Source: Priestia megaterium
GTDB lineage: Bacteria > Bacillota > Bacilli > Bacillales > Bacillaceae_H
Direction of reading: 5' to 3'
Assembly: GCF_023824195.1 (NCBI RefSeq)
Contig: NZ_CP085442.1
Span: forward strand, 4,688,001 to 4,752,000
DNA length: 64,000 nt
Shown here: positions 9,787-19,165 of the stretch, one piece after another
How the letters are laid out: each line of letters starts with the position of its first letter
Position numbering within the stretch: position 1 is the first letter of the stretch
The notes under the pieces: model-generated
Told to the model about the DNA's origin: nothing
The model's input: the letters and a program-made list of their open reading frames with translations, nothing else
Databases searched by the model: none
Made by a program: the position numbers and the translations under genes

Positions 9787-9817
9787 CTAATTGCTCGTTA
9801 CAATTTGTTGAACAACA

Positions 9818-10044
9818 TAAAAAACGCCCCTTCTTAAAAAAGAAGGGACGAAAATATCGCGGTACCACCCTATTTGGAAATAAATTATTTCCCACTTAAA
9901 TGATGTAACGGTCTACCCGTCTTTTGCTACTGTAAGTTCACAAAAGATGCTCAAGGACGTATTTCATATTTGTCTATGTACTGATTTTCAGCAACCATCA
10001 GCTCTCTTAAACAGGGAGACAAGTATTACTTCTTCCTATCACTG
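9818..10044 (-). promoter_or_regulatory. T-box leader of tyrS (tRNA-Tyr sensing)
   Basis: The minus strand shows the stem I signature AGAGAGCTGATGGTTGCTG, a specifier UAC (Tyr) at 9978-9980 in CAGUACAUAG, the T-box proper AGGGTGGTACCGCG (complement of 9858-9871), and the terminator CCCTTCTT/AAGAAGGG followed by CGTTTTTT (9819-9848). Uncharged tRNA-Tyr would stabilise the antiterminator. A second UAC at GAAAUACGUCC makes the specifier choice slightly uncertain. A weak promoter candidate is TAAAAT (complement of 10051-10056). Confidence 0.95.
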
Positions 10045-10116
10045 CAGTTTATTTTATTTAAAAGTTTACACCCCACAATTATGAATGATTTCATTTTAAA
10101 ATTCAAGTCCAAAAAA

Positions 10117-10145
10117 AAGTTCAAACAGCTGGCTGTTTGAACTTT
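10117..10145 (-). terminator. Rho-independent terminator of acsA
   Basis: A 13-14-bp stem (AAAGTTCAAACAGC and complement), followed on the minus strand by eight T, 45 bases past the acsA stop. Confidence 0.9.
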
Positions 10146-10190
10146 ATAAAAATCACTTATTTTCCCTACAAAGATTGAAACGTTTACTCC

Positions 10191-11906
10191 TTAGTCTTCC
10201 ATCGTTGACAAATCGCCCGTTGGCAAATCTAATTCCCACGCTTTTAAAACGCGACGCATAATTTTACCACTTCGTGTTTTAGGTAGCTTATCTTTAAACT
10301 CGATTTCACGCGGGGCTGCATGAGCAGCTAACCCTTTTTTCACAAATTGACGAATATCTTCAATCAGTTCATCTGAAGATTCATACCCATCTCTAAGTGC
10401 GATAAATGCTTTAATAATTTCCCCGCGCACAGGATCAGGCTTACCAATGACACCGGCTTCTGCTACAGCAGGATGTTCAACAAGCTTACTTTCTACTTCA
10501 AATGGACCCACGCGTTCTCCTGCCGTCATAATAACATCATCGATTCGGCCTTGGAACCAAAAATAACCGTCTTCATCCATATACGCCGAATCACCTGATA
10601 CGTACCAATCACCTGGCATAAAATATGACTCATACTTTTCTTTGTTGTTCCAAATCGTATGCATCATAGATGGCCAGCCTTTTTTAATTGCTAAGTTCCC
10701 CATTCGATAAGGTGGAAGCTCTTGTCCTTGATCGTCAACGATTGCTGCTTGTACACCCGGAATAGGTTTTCCCATAGATCCTGGTTTAATTTTCATAGAC
10801 GGATAATTACAAATCGTCTGACCGCCAGTTTCAGTCATCCACCACGTGTCATGAATACGTTTTTGGAAAACCTTCATCCCCCAGCGTACTACTTCAGGAT
10901 TTAACGGTTCTCCCACACTTAATACATGTCTGAGGTTCCTTAAATCATAGCGTTTAACTAAGTCATCACCAGCACCCATTAGCATACGAAATGCTGTAGG
11001 TGCACTGTACCAAACGGTTACACCAAAATCTTCAAGCGCTTGATACCATGCATCTGGACTAAATCGTCCTCCTACAATCACATTGGTTGCTCCAGCAAGC
11101 CAAGGACCAAAAATTCCATAGGAAGTCCCCGTTACCCAACCGGGATCTGCTGTACACCAATACACATCGTCATCTTTTAAGTCGAGCACCCACTTTGCAG
11201 TTTGATAGTGCTGAAGCATTGCGTTGTGAACATGAAGTACGCCTTTTGGTTTGCCAGTTGAACCTGATGTATAATGAAGCAGCATACCATCTGTTCTATC
11301 TACCCATTCAATTTCAACCTCTTTATTCGCCGCTTCTAATCGCTTCAAAAAATCTAGTTGAATGCCTTCTTCTTCTACATTTTCCCCTACAAGGAGAATG
11401 TGTTTTAAAGCTGGCAAATCTTTCACCGGAACGCGGCTCAGCAATTCAGGCGTTGTAATTAACACTTTTGCATCACTGTCTTGCAAACGATCTTTTACTG
11501 CACCTTCCATGAACGCTTCAAACAAAGGCCCAACAATAGCGCCAAGCTTCACCGCGCCTAACAATGCAAAATAAAGTTCCGGAGAGCGAGGCATAAAGAT
11601 AAACACGCGATCTCCCTTCTCTACGTCTGCTTGTTTTAGCACGTTTGCGGCTTTGTTTGACCATTCTTTCATTTCTTTGAATGTATATTTTTCATTGCGC
11701 TGCGCATCTCGATAATAAAGCGCAACTTTATTTTTACGCGTAGAGTTTGCGTGCTTATCAATTGCTTCATAAGCTGCATTTAATTTACCTGTTTCATGCC
11801 ATGAAAATTCCTTCTCCACTTGTGACCAGTCAAAGGTTTGATACGTTTTATCATAGTCCTGTAAGTTGTATACCCCTTCAATTACAGGAAGCGCTTCCAC
11901 CTTCAT
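10191..11906 (-). CDS. acsA: Acetyl-CoA synthetase (acetate-CoA ligase)
   Basis: A 571-residue AMP-forming ligase that makes acetyl-CoA from acetate, ATP and CoA for growth on acetate or overflow products. Visible are the P-loop-like YTSGSTGKPKG (near 220), TGWWMTETGG-type substrate site (seen as TWWMTETGGQT), and the C-terminal KTRSGKIMRR with catalytic lysine K548, the residue that acetyltransferase AcuA modifies in B. subtilis (K549 there). The start is ATG 11904-11906 after AGGGGGAG; the open frame extends 50 codons upstream without a ribosome site. It is divergent from acuABC, whose products switch this enzyme. Confidence 0.95.
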   Translation of the reverse strand: MKVEALPVIEGVYNLQDYDKTYQTFDWSQVEKEFSWHETGKLNAAYEAIDKHANSTRKNKVALYYRDAQRNEKYTFKEMKEWSNKAANVLKQADVEKGDRVFIFMPRSPELYFALLGAVKLGAIVGPLFEAFMEGAVKDRLQDSDAKVLITTPELLSRVPVKDLPALKHILLVGENVEEEGIQLDFLKRLEAANKEVEIEWVDRTDGMLLHYTSGSTGKPKGVLHVHNAMLQHYQTAKWVLDLKDDDVYWCTADPGWVTGTSYGIFGPWLAGATNVIVGGRFSPDAWYQALEDFGVTVWYSAPTAFRMLMGAGDDLVKRYDLRNLRHVLSVGEPLNPEVVRWGMKVFQKRIHDTWWMTETGGQTICNYPSMKIKPGSMGKPIPGVQAAIVDDQGQELPPYRMGNLAIKKGWPSMMHTIWNNKEKYESYFMPGDWYVSGDSAYMDEDGYFWFQGRIDDVIMTAGERVGPFEVESKLVEHPAVAEAGVIGKPDPVRGEIIKAFIALRDGYESSDELIEDIRQFVKKGLAAHAAPREIEFKDKLPKTRSGKIMRRVLKAWELDLPTGDLSTMED

Positions 11907-11942
11907 CACAAACTCCCCCTTATGTATAAAATTTACAAACCT

Positions 11943-11971
11943 ATTATATAACAAAAATAGACTTTTCACAA
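11943..11971 (-). promoter_or_regulatory. Sigma-A promoter of acsA
   Basis: Minus strand TTGTGA (11966-11971), 17-base spacer, TATAAT (11943-11948), 37 bases before the acsA start codon. Confidence 0.7.
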
Positions 11972-12119
11972 TTTTATAAAAATTATTTGTCGGAATTGGG
12001 ATAATAGTCTCCCTTGTTATATGACAACCTGTGTTATATAAGTGTCGAATTAACAACGATCTCTTTTAATTTTCTATTCTATGTTTTTTACAAAACTCCT
12101 TTTCTTTTATTTAATTTTT

Positions 12120-12158
12120 TGAAAACGCTTTAATATAGAGTTTTTTTTGTATTATAAT
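12120..12158 (+). promoter_or_regulatory. cre site and -10 of the acuABC promoter
   Basis: TGAAAACGCTTTAA (12120-12133) fits the CcpA operator TGWNANCGNTNWCA with one mismatch. TATAAT at 12153-12158 is the likely -10, so the cre overlaps the poor -35 region and would block RNA polymerase. In B. subtilis acsA and acuABC are both CcpA-repressed. The acsA promoter is about 150 bases away on the other strand, so direct control of acsA by this site is not evident. Confidence 0.65.
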
Positions 12159-12190
12159 ACAGATAAGACTGCTTGAAGGTGGTGATTCAT

Positions 12191-12823
12191 GTGAAACATT
12201 CCCAAACATACAATATGAAAGAACTAAAAACAGCTGTTGGAGCAATTGTTATTGAAGGACCTGTCTCCTCACAGACCTTGCAACAACTTGATTTTCATGA
12301 GCAACTAACGGCCTTTCGTCCACCTGAACAGCAAAAAGAAGCATTGATCGAGATTGCCAACTTGCCTGAAGGTAGAATCATTATTGCTCGCCATCATCAT
12401 ACAATCATTGGTTACGTAACCTTTTTATATCCCGATCCTCTAGAACGATGGTCGGAAGGAAATATGGAGAATTTAATCGAATTAGGAGCTATAGAGGTAG
12501 CCGCTCCATTTCGCAGCTACGCTGTTGGTAAAAACTTGCTTATCGTATCTATGATGGATGATGCAATGGAAGATTATATTGTCATTACGACAGAATACTA
12601 CTGGCATTGGGATTTAAAAGGAACAGGGCTAAATGTGTGGGATTACCGCAAAATTATGGAGAAAATGATGAATAAAGGCGGACTGACGTGGTTTGCCACA
12701 GATGATCCGGAGATTAGCTCTCACCCTGCTAATTGTTTGATGGTAAGAATCGGGAGCAGAGTACCTCAAGAAAGCATACAAGAATTTGATAGCCTGCGCT
12801 TTCGAAATCGTTTCATGTATTAA
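12191..12823 (+). CDS. acuA: Protein lysine acetyltransferase AcuA
   Basis: A 210-residue GNAT-family enzyme that acetylates, and so inactivates, AcsA at its catalytic lysine. Conserved stretches include PEGRIIIARHHHTIIGYVTF (about 63-82), the family block LERWSEGNMENLIELGAIEVA (split: about 88-108) and AVGKNLL for acetyl-CoA. I chose GTG 12191-12193, eight bases after AGGTGG; it gives 210 residues, the length of the B. subtilis protein. The ATG at 12173 overlaps that ribosome site. It is first in the acuABC operon. Confidence 0.92.
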   Translation: MKHSQTYNMKELKTAVGAIVIEGPVSSQTLQQLDFHEQLTAFRPPEQQKEALIEIANLPEGRIIIARHHHTIIGYVTFLYPDPLERWSEGNMENLIELGAIEVAAPFRSYAVGKNLLIVSMMDDAMEDYIVITTEYYWHWDLKGTGLNVWDYRKIMEKMMNKGGLTWFATDDPEISSHPANCLMVRIGSRVPQESIQEFDSLRFRNRFMY

Positions 12824-12853
12824 GCTGACCTTTAAGAAAAGGAGCCGTGTCTG

Positions 12854-13495
12854 ATGATTGTTGAAGAGATGATGAAAACCGATCTCGTTACCTTAACCCC
12901 CGACCATACGATTGCTGAAGCTATGAAACTTTTAGATACACATAAGATTAGACATATTCCTATCGTTAATGACCTTCATCACGTAGTTGGCATCATTTCT
13001 GATCGAGACGTAAGAGATGCAAGTCCATCTATTTTAGATAATACTTATACATCTGCTCTTCTATCCGAACCCGTGCGGATGATTATGCAAACAGAAGTCA
13101 TTACAGCTCACCCTCTTGATTTTGTTGAAGAAATTGCAAGTATTTTTTATGAACATCAAATCGGTTGTATTCCCGTCACAAAAAACAAGCGGTTAGTAGG
13201 CGTTGTTACCGAAAGAGATCTATTACATACGTTTATTCAGCTTACCGGCACCAATAAACCAGGTTCACAAATTGAAATAAAAGTAGAAAATAAGGCTGGC
13301 GTGCTCGCTGAAGTTACATCCCTCTTTGGTTCAAAGAGAACAAACATCTTAAGCGTACTTGTCTACCCTGATGTAGATGAACGATATAAAATCCTTGTGC
13401 TTCGCATTCAAGCTATTAATCCATTGATTAGTATAAATACATTAAAAGAAAACGGCTATGAGGTGTTGTGGCCTAAATTACCGGAGATGACGTAA
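12854..13495 (+). CDS. acuB: Acetoin-utilisation protein AcuB (CBS-CBS-ACT)
   Basis: A 213-residue protein with two CBS domains (about residues 7-60 and 77-133; nucleotide-binding regulatory modules) and a C-terminal ACT-like domain (about 140-208, beginning IEIKVENKAGVLAEV). Its exact job in acetate/acetoin metabolism is not settled; family context suggests a sensor linked to the AcuA/AcuC acetylation cycle. AAAAGGAG precedes ATG by nine bases. Its stop codon overlaps the acuC start by one base (TAATG), indicating translational coupling. Confidence 0.9.
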   Translation: MIVEEMMKTDLVTLTPDHTIAEAMKLLDTHKIRHIPIVNDLHHVVGIISDRDVRDASPSILDNTYTSALLSEPVRMIMQTEVITAHPLDFVEEIASIFYEHQIGCIPVTKNKRLVGVVTERDLLHTFIQLTGTNKPGSQIEIKVENKAGVLAEVTSLFGSKRTNILSVLVYPDVDERYKILVLRIQAINPLISINTLKENGYEVLWPKLPEMT

Positions 13496-14658
13496 TGACT
13501 AGTAATGCTGTATTTATTTATTCAGATGATATTCTTTCGTACAAATTCAGCAATAATCATCCGTTTAACCAGCTTCGTGTTCAACTAACATATGAACTGT
13601 TACGGGAATTTGGCGCTTTAGGCAATCAAGATATTGTATTACCGCGGATGGCATCTGATGAAGAACTTCAGCTTGTCCATGATACTAGCTATATTCAAGC
13701 GGTAAAATTAGCAGGAAGCGGCGAGCTTTCTGTTGAAAAAGCAGCAGATTTTGGTCTTGGAACAGAAGATACACCTATGTTTCCCAACATGCATGAAGCC
13801 AGTGCATTTTTAGTTGGGGGTACACTTACTGCTGTAGATTATGTGATGACTGGAAAAGCTAAGCATGCTCTAAATTTAGGAGGAGGATTGCACCACGGCT
13901 TTCGAGGAAAAGCTTCCGGCTTCTGTATTTATAACGATAGCGCGGTAGCCATTAAATATATGCAGCAAAAGTACAACGCGCGCGTTCTCTACGTCGATAC
14001 AGATGCTCACCACGGTGACGGCGTGCAATGGACATTTTATGACGACCCTTCCGTTTGTACTCTTTCCATTCATGAAACGGGACGCTACTTGTTTCCAGGC
14101 ACGGGAAACGTTAACGAACGCGGGCACAGTGAAGGCTATGGTTATTCATTTAATGTGCCTGTTGATGCTTATACCGAAGATGAGTCTTGGCTCGACGTTT
14201 ATAAGACCTCTTTAAAAGAAGTAGCTGCTTTTTTTAAACCAGATGTTATCTTGACACAAAATGGAGCCGATTCTCATTATTACGATCCGCTCACTCATTT
14301 ATGCGGCACCACGAAAATATACCGTGAGATTCCTAAAATTGCTCATGAAATTGCCCATGAATACTGTCAGGGAAGATGGATTGCGGTTGGCGGAGGAGGC
14401 TATGATATTTGGCGGGTTGTTCCTCGGGCTTGGTCATTCATTTGGCTTGAAATGATTGAACGAAAGGCAGAAGGCATGCTTCCTCTGTCATGGCTTGAAA
14501 AATGGACAAAAGTATCGCCTCACCCCGTTTGCACGCAGTGGGATGATGAACCTAATATCTATCAGCCAATTCCAAGAAAACCAGAAATAACAGAAAAAAA
14601 CGCTCAAACTCTTGAGCGCGCTCTTTATCCTATTCGTTCTCATACATCTCATTCTTAA
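13495..14658 (+). CDS. acuC: Protein deacetylase AcuC
   Basis: A 387-residue class I/II histone-deacetylase-like enzyme that removes acetyl from AcsA and reactivates it. Active-site features are H133-H134 in GGLHHGFRG, the zinc ligands D170 and H172 in DTDAHHGDG, the third zinc Asp in QNGADSHYYDP (near 260) and the transition-state tyrosine in GGGGYD (near 301). It is last in acuABC, overlapping acuB by one base, followed by a terminator shared with the convergent motS. Confidence 0.93.
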   Translation: MTSNAVFIYSDDILSYKFSNNHPFNQLRVQLTYELLREFGALGNQDIVLPRMASDEELQLVHDTSYIQAVKLAGSGELSVEKAADFGLGTEDTPMFPNMHEASAFLVGGTLTAVDYVMTGKAKHALNLGGGLHHGFRGKASGFCIYNDSAVAIKYMQQKYNARVLYVDTDAHHGDGVQWTFYDDPSVCTLSIHETGRYLFPGTGNVNERGHSEGYGYSFNVPVDAYTEDESWLDVYKTSLKEVAAFFKPDVILTQNGADSHYYDPLTHLCGTTKIYREIPKIAHEIAHEYCQGRWIAVGGGGYDIWRVVPRAWSFIWLEMIERKAEGMLPLSWLEKWTKVSPHPVCTQWDDEPNIYQPIPRKPEITEKNAQTLERALYPIRSHTSHS

Positions 14659-14688
14659 AAAAAGGCTATACAAGCGTATGGCCTTTTT
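14657..14688. terminator. Bidirectional terminator between acuC and motS
   Basis: AAAAAAAGGC-TATAC / GTATGGCCTTTTT with an AAGC loop. It abuts both stop codons and has T-runs on both strands. Confidence 0.8.
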
Positions 14689-15344
14689 CACTGTGCTTCG
14701 GGATCTGAAATAATAATTTCGACGCGTCTATTTTTTTGCAGATTGTCATTAGACGTGTTCGGAACAAGCGGCTTTGTATCTCCGTATCCAAGTGCTTCAA
14801 AGCGATTAGCAGAAAGAGAAAAATGGTTCGTTAAATAACGTATGACGCCGCTAGCACGCGCTGCCGATAGTTCCCAATTAGATGGATAACGATAGGTGTG
14901 AATGGGTCGATTGTCGGTATGACCTTCTACTTTAATATCATTTGGAATAGTACTGAATAACCTTCCTAATTCATCTAGAAAAGGGGTACCTTTTTTCAAA
15001 ATGTCTGCTTGTCCTGTTTCAAACAGCACCTGTTCTTGTAAAATAAGCACAACTCCGCGTTCATCTCGCTTAGCAGTAATGACGTGCTGAAGCTTATTTT
15101 CCTTCAGGTAGTCCTGCACTTTCGCTAAAATGTTATCCAGCTTTTGAGACTGCTGGCTCTTTTCTACAGAAGCTAATGAGCCACCGCTTGTAAGCGAATT
15201 GACAACGGTCTGAAACTTTTGATTATCAACGCTAGACATTGAAAATAGTAAAATAAAAAAAACTAATATTAACGTCACCAAATCAGCAAATGTTACCATC
15301 CATTTTGGCGACTGTGCCGAATACCTTTTTCTTCTACGCTTCAC
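14688..15344 (-). CDS. motS: Flagellar stator protein MotS (MotB-type)
   Basis: MotB-like stator subunit, about 218 residues from GTG 15342-15344. One membrane segment ([21 protein letters not shown]) carries the ion-binding aspartate in FADL, followed by an OmpA-type peptidoglycan-binding domain (VEGHTDNRP ... [16 protein letters not shown]) that anchors the stator to the wall. Synteny with ccpA and motP marks it as MotS of the sodium-driven MotPS stator. A longer frame begins at ATG 15392, but it would overlap motP by 59 bases. The GTG overlaps by 11 and gives the basic KRRRKR N-terminus expected. Confidence 0.85.
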   Translation of the reverse strand: MKRRRKRYSAQSPKWMVTFADLVTLILVFFILLFSMSSVDNQKFQTVVNSLTSGGSLASVEKSQQSQKLDNILAKVQDYLKENKLQHVITAKRDERGVVLILQEQVLFETGQADILKKGTPFLDELGRLFSTIPNDIKVEGHTDNRPIHTYRYPSNWELSAARASGVIRYLTNHFSLSANRFEALGYGDTKPLVPNTSNDNLQKNRRVEIIISDPEAQ

Positions 15345-16137
15345 GAACGTGCTCTCTCTTTTCTTCAAGCTTTCGTTTTTCAACAGGGGCAAACACTTTT
15401 AGCTTTGCTTGCACAAAGCGAGAATTTTGACCCGCCTGCAAGCCGATGACACCTTCAATAATCACTTCTTTAACAAAAAGCTCATGCTCGGTTTTACCAG
15501 CTAATTTAGCTGCGATTGGCTGAAAAAACAAGTTTGAAAGCAGCACCCCGTAGAAAGTCGTTAAAAGAGCAATTGCCATGTTAGGCCCAAGCGATGAAGG
15601 GGTATTAAGGCTTTTAAGCATTAGCACTAGCCCAACGAGCGTCCCAATCATTCCCCAAGCGGGGGCATAATCGCCTGCTTTTTCAAACATACTTCGACCT
15701 CTCGCATGTCTTTCTTCCACTGCAGCTATTTCAGCTTCAAGCAGCTCTCGAATCATTTCCGGTTCTACTCCATCAATAGCTAGCAGAATACCTTTTTTCA
15801 CAAATGAATCATCGATTTGTTCAAGCTCTGCTTCTAACGATAGAAGTCCTTCTCGACGCGCTTTTTCCGATAAATGTACAAATGTTCCTACAATTTCTTC
15901 TACGTTTATTTCTTTAGATTGAAACGCTTGTTTCCCTACTCTTCCCATATTTTTTAATTGTTTTAAAGGAAAGCTCACGCACAGCGTACCAAAAACGCCT
16001 CCCAGTACAATTAAAATCGATGGCACATCAATAAAAGCTAAAAAACCGCTCATTCCTCCACTTGAAATAACCCCAAACACAACCATAGAGATACCAATTA
16101 GTATCCCTATAGGTGTGAGCATATCAATTTTTTTCAT
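15334..16137 (-). CDS. motP: Flagellar stator protein MotP (MotA-type)
   Basis: A 267-residue MotA/ExbB-family membrane protein with four predicted segments: two near residues 8-26 and 38-55, and two at about 155-175 and 185-205. The conserved [13 protein letters not shown] and loop with charged residues for contact with FliG are present. With MotS it forms a stator coupled to Na+ in B. subtilis, adding torque at high pH or high sodium. It starts 53 bases after ccpA with no terminator between, so ccpA, motP and motS look like one transcript, as in B. subtilis. Confidence 0.9.
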   Translation of the reverse strand: MKKIDMLTPIGILIGISMVVFGVISSGGMSGFLAFIDVPSILIVLGGVFGTLCVSFPLKQLKNMGRVGKQAFQSKEINVEEIVGTFVHLSEKARREGLLSLEAELEQIDDSFVKKGILLAIDGVEPEMIRELLEAEIAAVEERHARGRSMFEKAGDYAPAWGMIGTLVGLVLMLKSLNTPSSLGPNMAIALLTTFYGVLLSNLFFQPIAAKLAGKTEHELFVKEVIIEGVIGLQAGQNSRFVQAKLKVFAPVEKRKLEEKREHVREA

Positions 16138-16190
16138 ATTCTATCTCCCCGTGTCTGAACTTTGGATTCGTTCTTATTCATTCACGGGTA

Positions 16191-17189
16191 TTATTTTGTT
16201 GATTGTCTGAACTCGATGCGGTGAGGAAGCTGTACAATGCTGCTGTCTACCGTTTCTTTGTTCATATATTTCGTTAAGAGACGCATCGCTACTGCACCAA
16301 TATCATACATTGGCTGTACAACAGATGTTAACTGAGGACGAACCATTGTTGAAAGTCTTGTGTTATCAAAACCGATAACTTCTAGATCGTTTGGTACATT
16401 CAACCCGCGATCTTGTGCCCCGTGAATAACGCCTAATGCCATTTCATCCGTTCCAACGAAAATAGCAGTTGGCTTTTCATCTTCTTCTAATAGTTTTTCA
16501 AGCGCTTCAATACCTGAATCGTACGTGTAGTCTCCTTCTACAATGTAAGAATCACGTACAGGCAATCCGCTTTCAGTAAGAGCACGCTTGTACCCTTTTA
16601 CTTTTTTCGCATGATTGATTGGTTCTTCTAACGTACCTGAAACGAATGCAATATTTTTATGACCGCTGTCAATTAGTGATTGCACTGCATCAAAAGCTGC
16701 TTGTTCATAATCAATAGTTACAGATGGGATTTGGTTAGTTGATTCGATTGATGCTGCAAGTACAACTGGAACCGGTGATTTTTTTAGCTCTTCTACGTGT
16801 TCTTCCGTTACATTCCCACTCATGAAGATGATTCCGTCTACTTGTTTACCAAGCATGTTATTTAAAAGGTGAAGTTCTTTATCTTGATTTTGATCGGAGT
16901 TACTTAAGATGATATTATACTTGTACATCGTTGCAATATCTTCGATTCCACGCGCTAGTTCTGCATAGAAAATATTTGAAATATCAGGAATGATAACTCC
17001 TACTGTCGTTGTTTTTTTACTTGCTAATCCACGCGCTACTGCGTTCGGACGATAGCCTAGTCTCTCAATTGTTTCTAATACTTTTTTTCTAGTTGATGGT
17101 TTTACATTTGGATTTCCGTTTACCACACGAGAAACCGTTGCCATCGACACGCTTGCTTCCCTTGCTACATCATAAATTGTTACGTTCAC
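16191..17189 (-). CDS. ccpA: Catabolite control protein A
   Basis: LacI/GalR-family master regulator of carbon catabolite control, 332 residues. The helix-turn-helix is at about 2-25 ([20 protein letters not shown]), with a hinge near 50-58 (NAVARGLA) and a periplasmic-binding-protein-like core that binds HPr-Ser46-P. GTG 17187-17189, eight bases after AAGGAG, gives the 332-residue form; the sequence agrees closely with the B. megaterium CcpA used for crystal structures, as I recall it. It is first in a ccpA-motPS operon, and candidate target sites (cre) appear elsewhere in this window. Confidence 0.98.
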   Translation of the reverse strand: MNVTIYDVAREASVSMATVSRVVNGNPNVKPSTRKKVLETIERLGYRPNAVARGLASKKTTTVGVIIPDISNIFYAELARGIEDIATMYKYNIILSNSDQNQDKELHLLNNMLGKQVDGIIFMSGNVTEEHVEELKKSPVPVVLAASIESTNQIPSVTIDYEQAAFDAVQSLIDSGHKNIAFVSGTLEEPINHAKKVKGYKRALTESGLPVRDSYIVEGDYTYDSGIEALEKLLEEDEKPTAIFVGTDEMALGVIHGAQDRGLNVPNDLEVIGFDNTRLSTMVRPQLTSVVQPMYDIGAVAMRLLTKYMNKETVDSSIVQLPHRIEFRQSTK

Positions 17190-17380
17190 AACAAACACTC
17201 CTTATCGAAAAACATTTCGTTTATTTTATCCTTATTTCATTTCTTGTATTTACGTATATAAATCCATCTTCCTTTATAGAATGGCTATTTCTAGCTCCTT
17301 CACTCTTACATACAGCTTAGATACCCTGTATGCATCTAAATCATTCCTGTTATGCCCTTATTATTACGTGTGCAAAGACA

Positions 17381-17410
17381 ATTTTACCAGTTTATATGTA
17401 ACAATGTAAA
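17381..17410 (-). promoter_or_regulatory. Candidate sigma-A promoter of ccpA-motPS
   Basis: Minus strand TTTACA (17405-17410), 18-base spacer ending TGG, then TAAAAT (17381-17386): an extended -10 with five of six matches in both boxes. The leader would be about 185 bases. A second TATAAT (complement of 17662-17667) has no good -35. The remainder of the 560-base gap is AT-rich with nothing clear. Confidence 0.55.
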
Positions 17411-17679
17411 AGACGGTGTATATTAAGTAAATAAAAAAAGTGAATCGCGAATTTATATCATATGCAATCACAGAATGATAGCGAATATCTGTAACTACTA
17501 TACGATACTATGTGCTTCATCGCAACGTATTTACCGCCTTTTTCCGACAAGTTTCACGAGAATTTCATAAATTCTTGTTTTTTGGATTTGCACTTATTCT
17601 TTCCTATTTTGACAAAAGTTATCGACTGTTTTCAAAATACGTGATAATTTCGCTTATCTTTATTATAACGAAAGGCAAA

Positions 17680-17711
17680 CAAGCTTGAAACCATTAAGTG
17701 CCTCAAACTTG
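17680..17711 (-). terminator. Weak terminator-like stem after aroA
   Basis: CAAGTTTGA / TCAAGCTTG on the minus strand (one G-U pair), a 14-base loop, then TTTGCCTTTCGTT. The T-run is broken, so some read-through into ccpA is likely. Confidence 0.4.
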
Positions 17712-17748
17712 TCATAAAAGTATACGAATTTTTCATTTTTACGTTTTT

Positions 17749-18825
17749 TTATAAATTTAAGTTACATATAGGTTTTAGCTGTTTCATAAATTCTGTAAAT
17801 TGCGGGATATCCATTTGCTGAGCTGAGTCAGAAAGTGCTACCGCAGGATCTGGATGAACTTCTGCCATAATTCCATCTGCACCAATGGCAAGAGCCGCTT
17901 TAGCCGTTGGAACAAGTAAATCTCGTCTTCCCGTTGAATGCGTAACGTCGACTAAAACAGGTAAATGAGTTTCTTGTTTTAAAATGGGAACAGCTGAAAT
18001 ATCCAGCGTATTTCGCGTTGCTCGCTCATACGTACGAATTCCTCGTTCACACAAAATCAGCTGATCATTTCCTTTTGAAACAATGTATTCAGCAGCATTA
18101 ATAAACTCATCAATCGTAGCAGCTAAGCCTCGCTTTAATAAGACAGGCTTCTTCACCGCACCCGCTTCTTTTAACAGCTCAAAATTTTGCATATTACGAG
18201 CACCAATTTGAATCACATCTACGTATTCTACAGCTGTTTCAATATCAGCGGGGTCGACAATTTCACTAATAACGGCTAGATTATATTCGTCAGCTACTCT
18301 TTTTAAAATTTGCAGTCCTTCTAAGCCAAGGCCTTGAAAATCATAAGGAGATGTTCTTGGCTTGTAGGCTCCGCCCCTAAGCATCCGCACGCCCTGCTGC
18401 TTCACGGCTTTTGCTACGGCTGCTACTTGCTCATAGCTTTCAACGGAACAAGGTCCTGCTACAAAACGCTGAAGTCCGTCACCAATTGTTTCTCCTTTTA
18501 CCATAACAATTGTATTTTCCGGCTTCTTTTTACGAGATACAAGAAGTGCTTTACGATGATCATCTTCTTGAAGCTCTAAATGAGCTTTGAAAATCTCTTT
18601 GAAAATATGTTGAAGCGTAGACGTTTGGAACGGTCCTTCATTCTTGCTTAAAATCGCATCAAGCATTGCTCGTTCACGAACGGGATCAAACCGTTTGGTT
18701 GACTGCATTCCTTTTAACTTTCCTATTTCTTGAACAAGCTCGCCTCGCTCATTAATAAGCTTTAACAGTTTCATATTTACTTCGTCAATTTGAGATCGCA
18801 AATGCTGAAGATCTGAATTCGTCAT
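17749..18825 (-). CDS. aroA: Bifunctional chorismate mutase / DAHP synthase
   Basis: A 358-residue fusion enzyme. Residues 1-90 are an AroQ chorismate mutase domain ([20 protein letters not shown]). Residues about 100-355 are a KDO8P-type DAHP synthase ([50 protein letters not shown]), the entry step of aromatic amino-acid synthesis. In Bacillus the mutase domain mediates feedback by chorismate/prephenate. The start is ATG 18823-18825 after AAAGGGTGG, matching the B. subtilis length. It lies upstream of ccpA on the same strand. Confidence 0.96.
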   Translation of the reverse strand: MTNSDLQHLRSQIDEVNMKLLKLINERGELVQEIGKLKGMQSTKRFDPVRERAMLDAILSKNEGPFQTSTLQHIFKEIFKAHLELQEDDHRKALLVSRKKKPENTIVMVKGETIGDGLQRFVAGPCSVESYEQVAAVAKAVKQQGVRMLRGGAYKPRTSPYDFQGLGLEGLQILKRVADEYNLAVISEIVDPADIETAVEYVDVIQIGARNMQNFELLKEAGAVKKPVLLKRGLAATIDEFINAAEYIVSKGNDQLILCERGIRTYERATRNTLDISAVPILKQETHLPVLVDVTHSTGRRDLLVPTAKAALAIGADGIMAEVHPDPAVALSDSAQQMDIPQFTEFMKQLKPICNLNL

Positions 18826-18987
18826 GTACGTCCACCCTTTCACTGATTTTAAAAAATCCGTTTAGCAGGGTCACTACATAAGATGATAGATGATGGAGGA
18901 TATATGTAAGGGGCTTCTCTGCTTTTATGTGCTAAACTACATCTATTGTACGAAAAAGCGGACGAAACCGCAATCAGCTTATAAAAA

Positions 18988-19162
18988 AAAGAGGTTGAGA
19001 CATAGCTAAACCGCTCCAATCTAAAGAGTAACAAATGGGATAAGTAAGCTCGTATGAATCAGCTACATACAGTAAACCTACGTTCACCCTACCAATGAAA
19101 AAACCGAACGATTAATCGTTCGGATCTTCCTTCACCTAAACTTCTTTTGTCCCAGCCTCTTT
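18988..19162. repeat. Intergenic repeat, copy 1 (MITE-like)
   Basis: A 175-base non-coding element with inverted ends: AAAGAGGTTGAGACA at the left and TTGTCCCAGCCTCTTT at the right. Inside are the landmarks AACAAATGGGATAA, GTATGAATC, AAACCTACGTTCACC and the perfect palindrome CCGAACGATTAATCGTTCGG (19104-19123). All of these recur in the same order at 50487-50820. It fills the gap between brxC and aroA. I see no open frame and no transposase. Whether it is mobile DNA or a transcribed structure is unknown. Confidence 0.8.
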
Positions 19163-19165
19163 CAA

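Noticed and set aside
11907..12056. 50-residue N-terminal extension of AcsA
   Set aside because: It covers the acsA promoter, and the internal ATG at 11904-11906 has the ribosome site and the family N-terminus.
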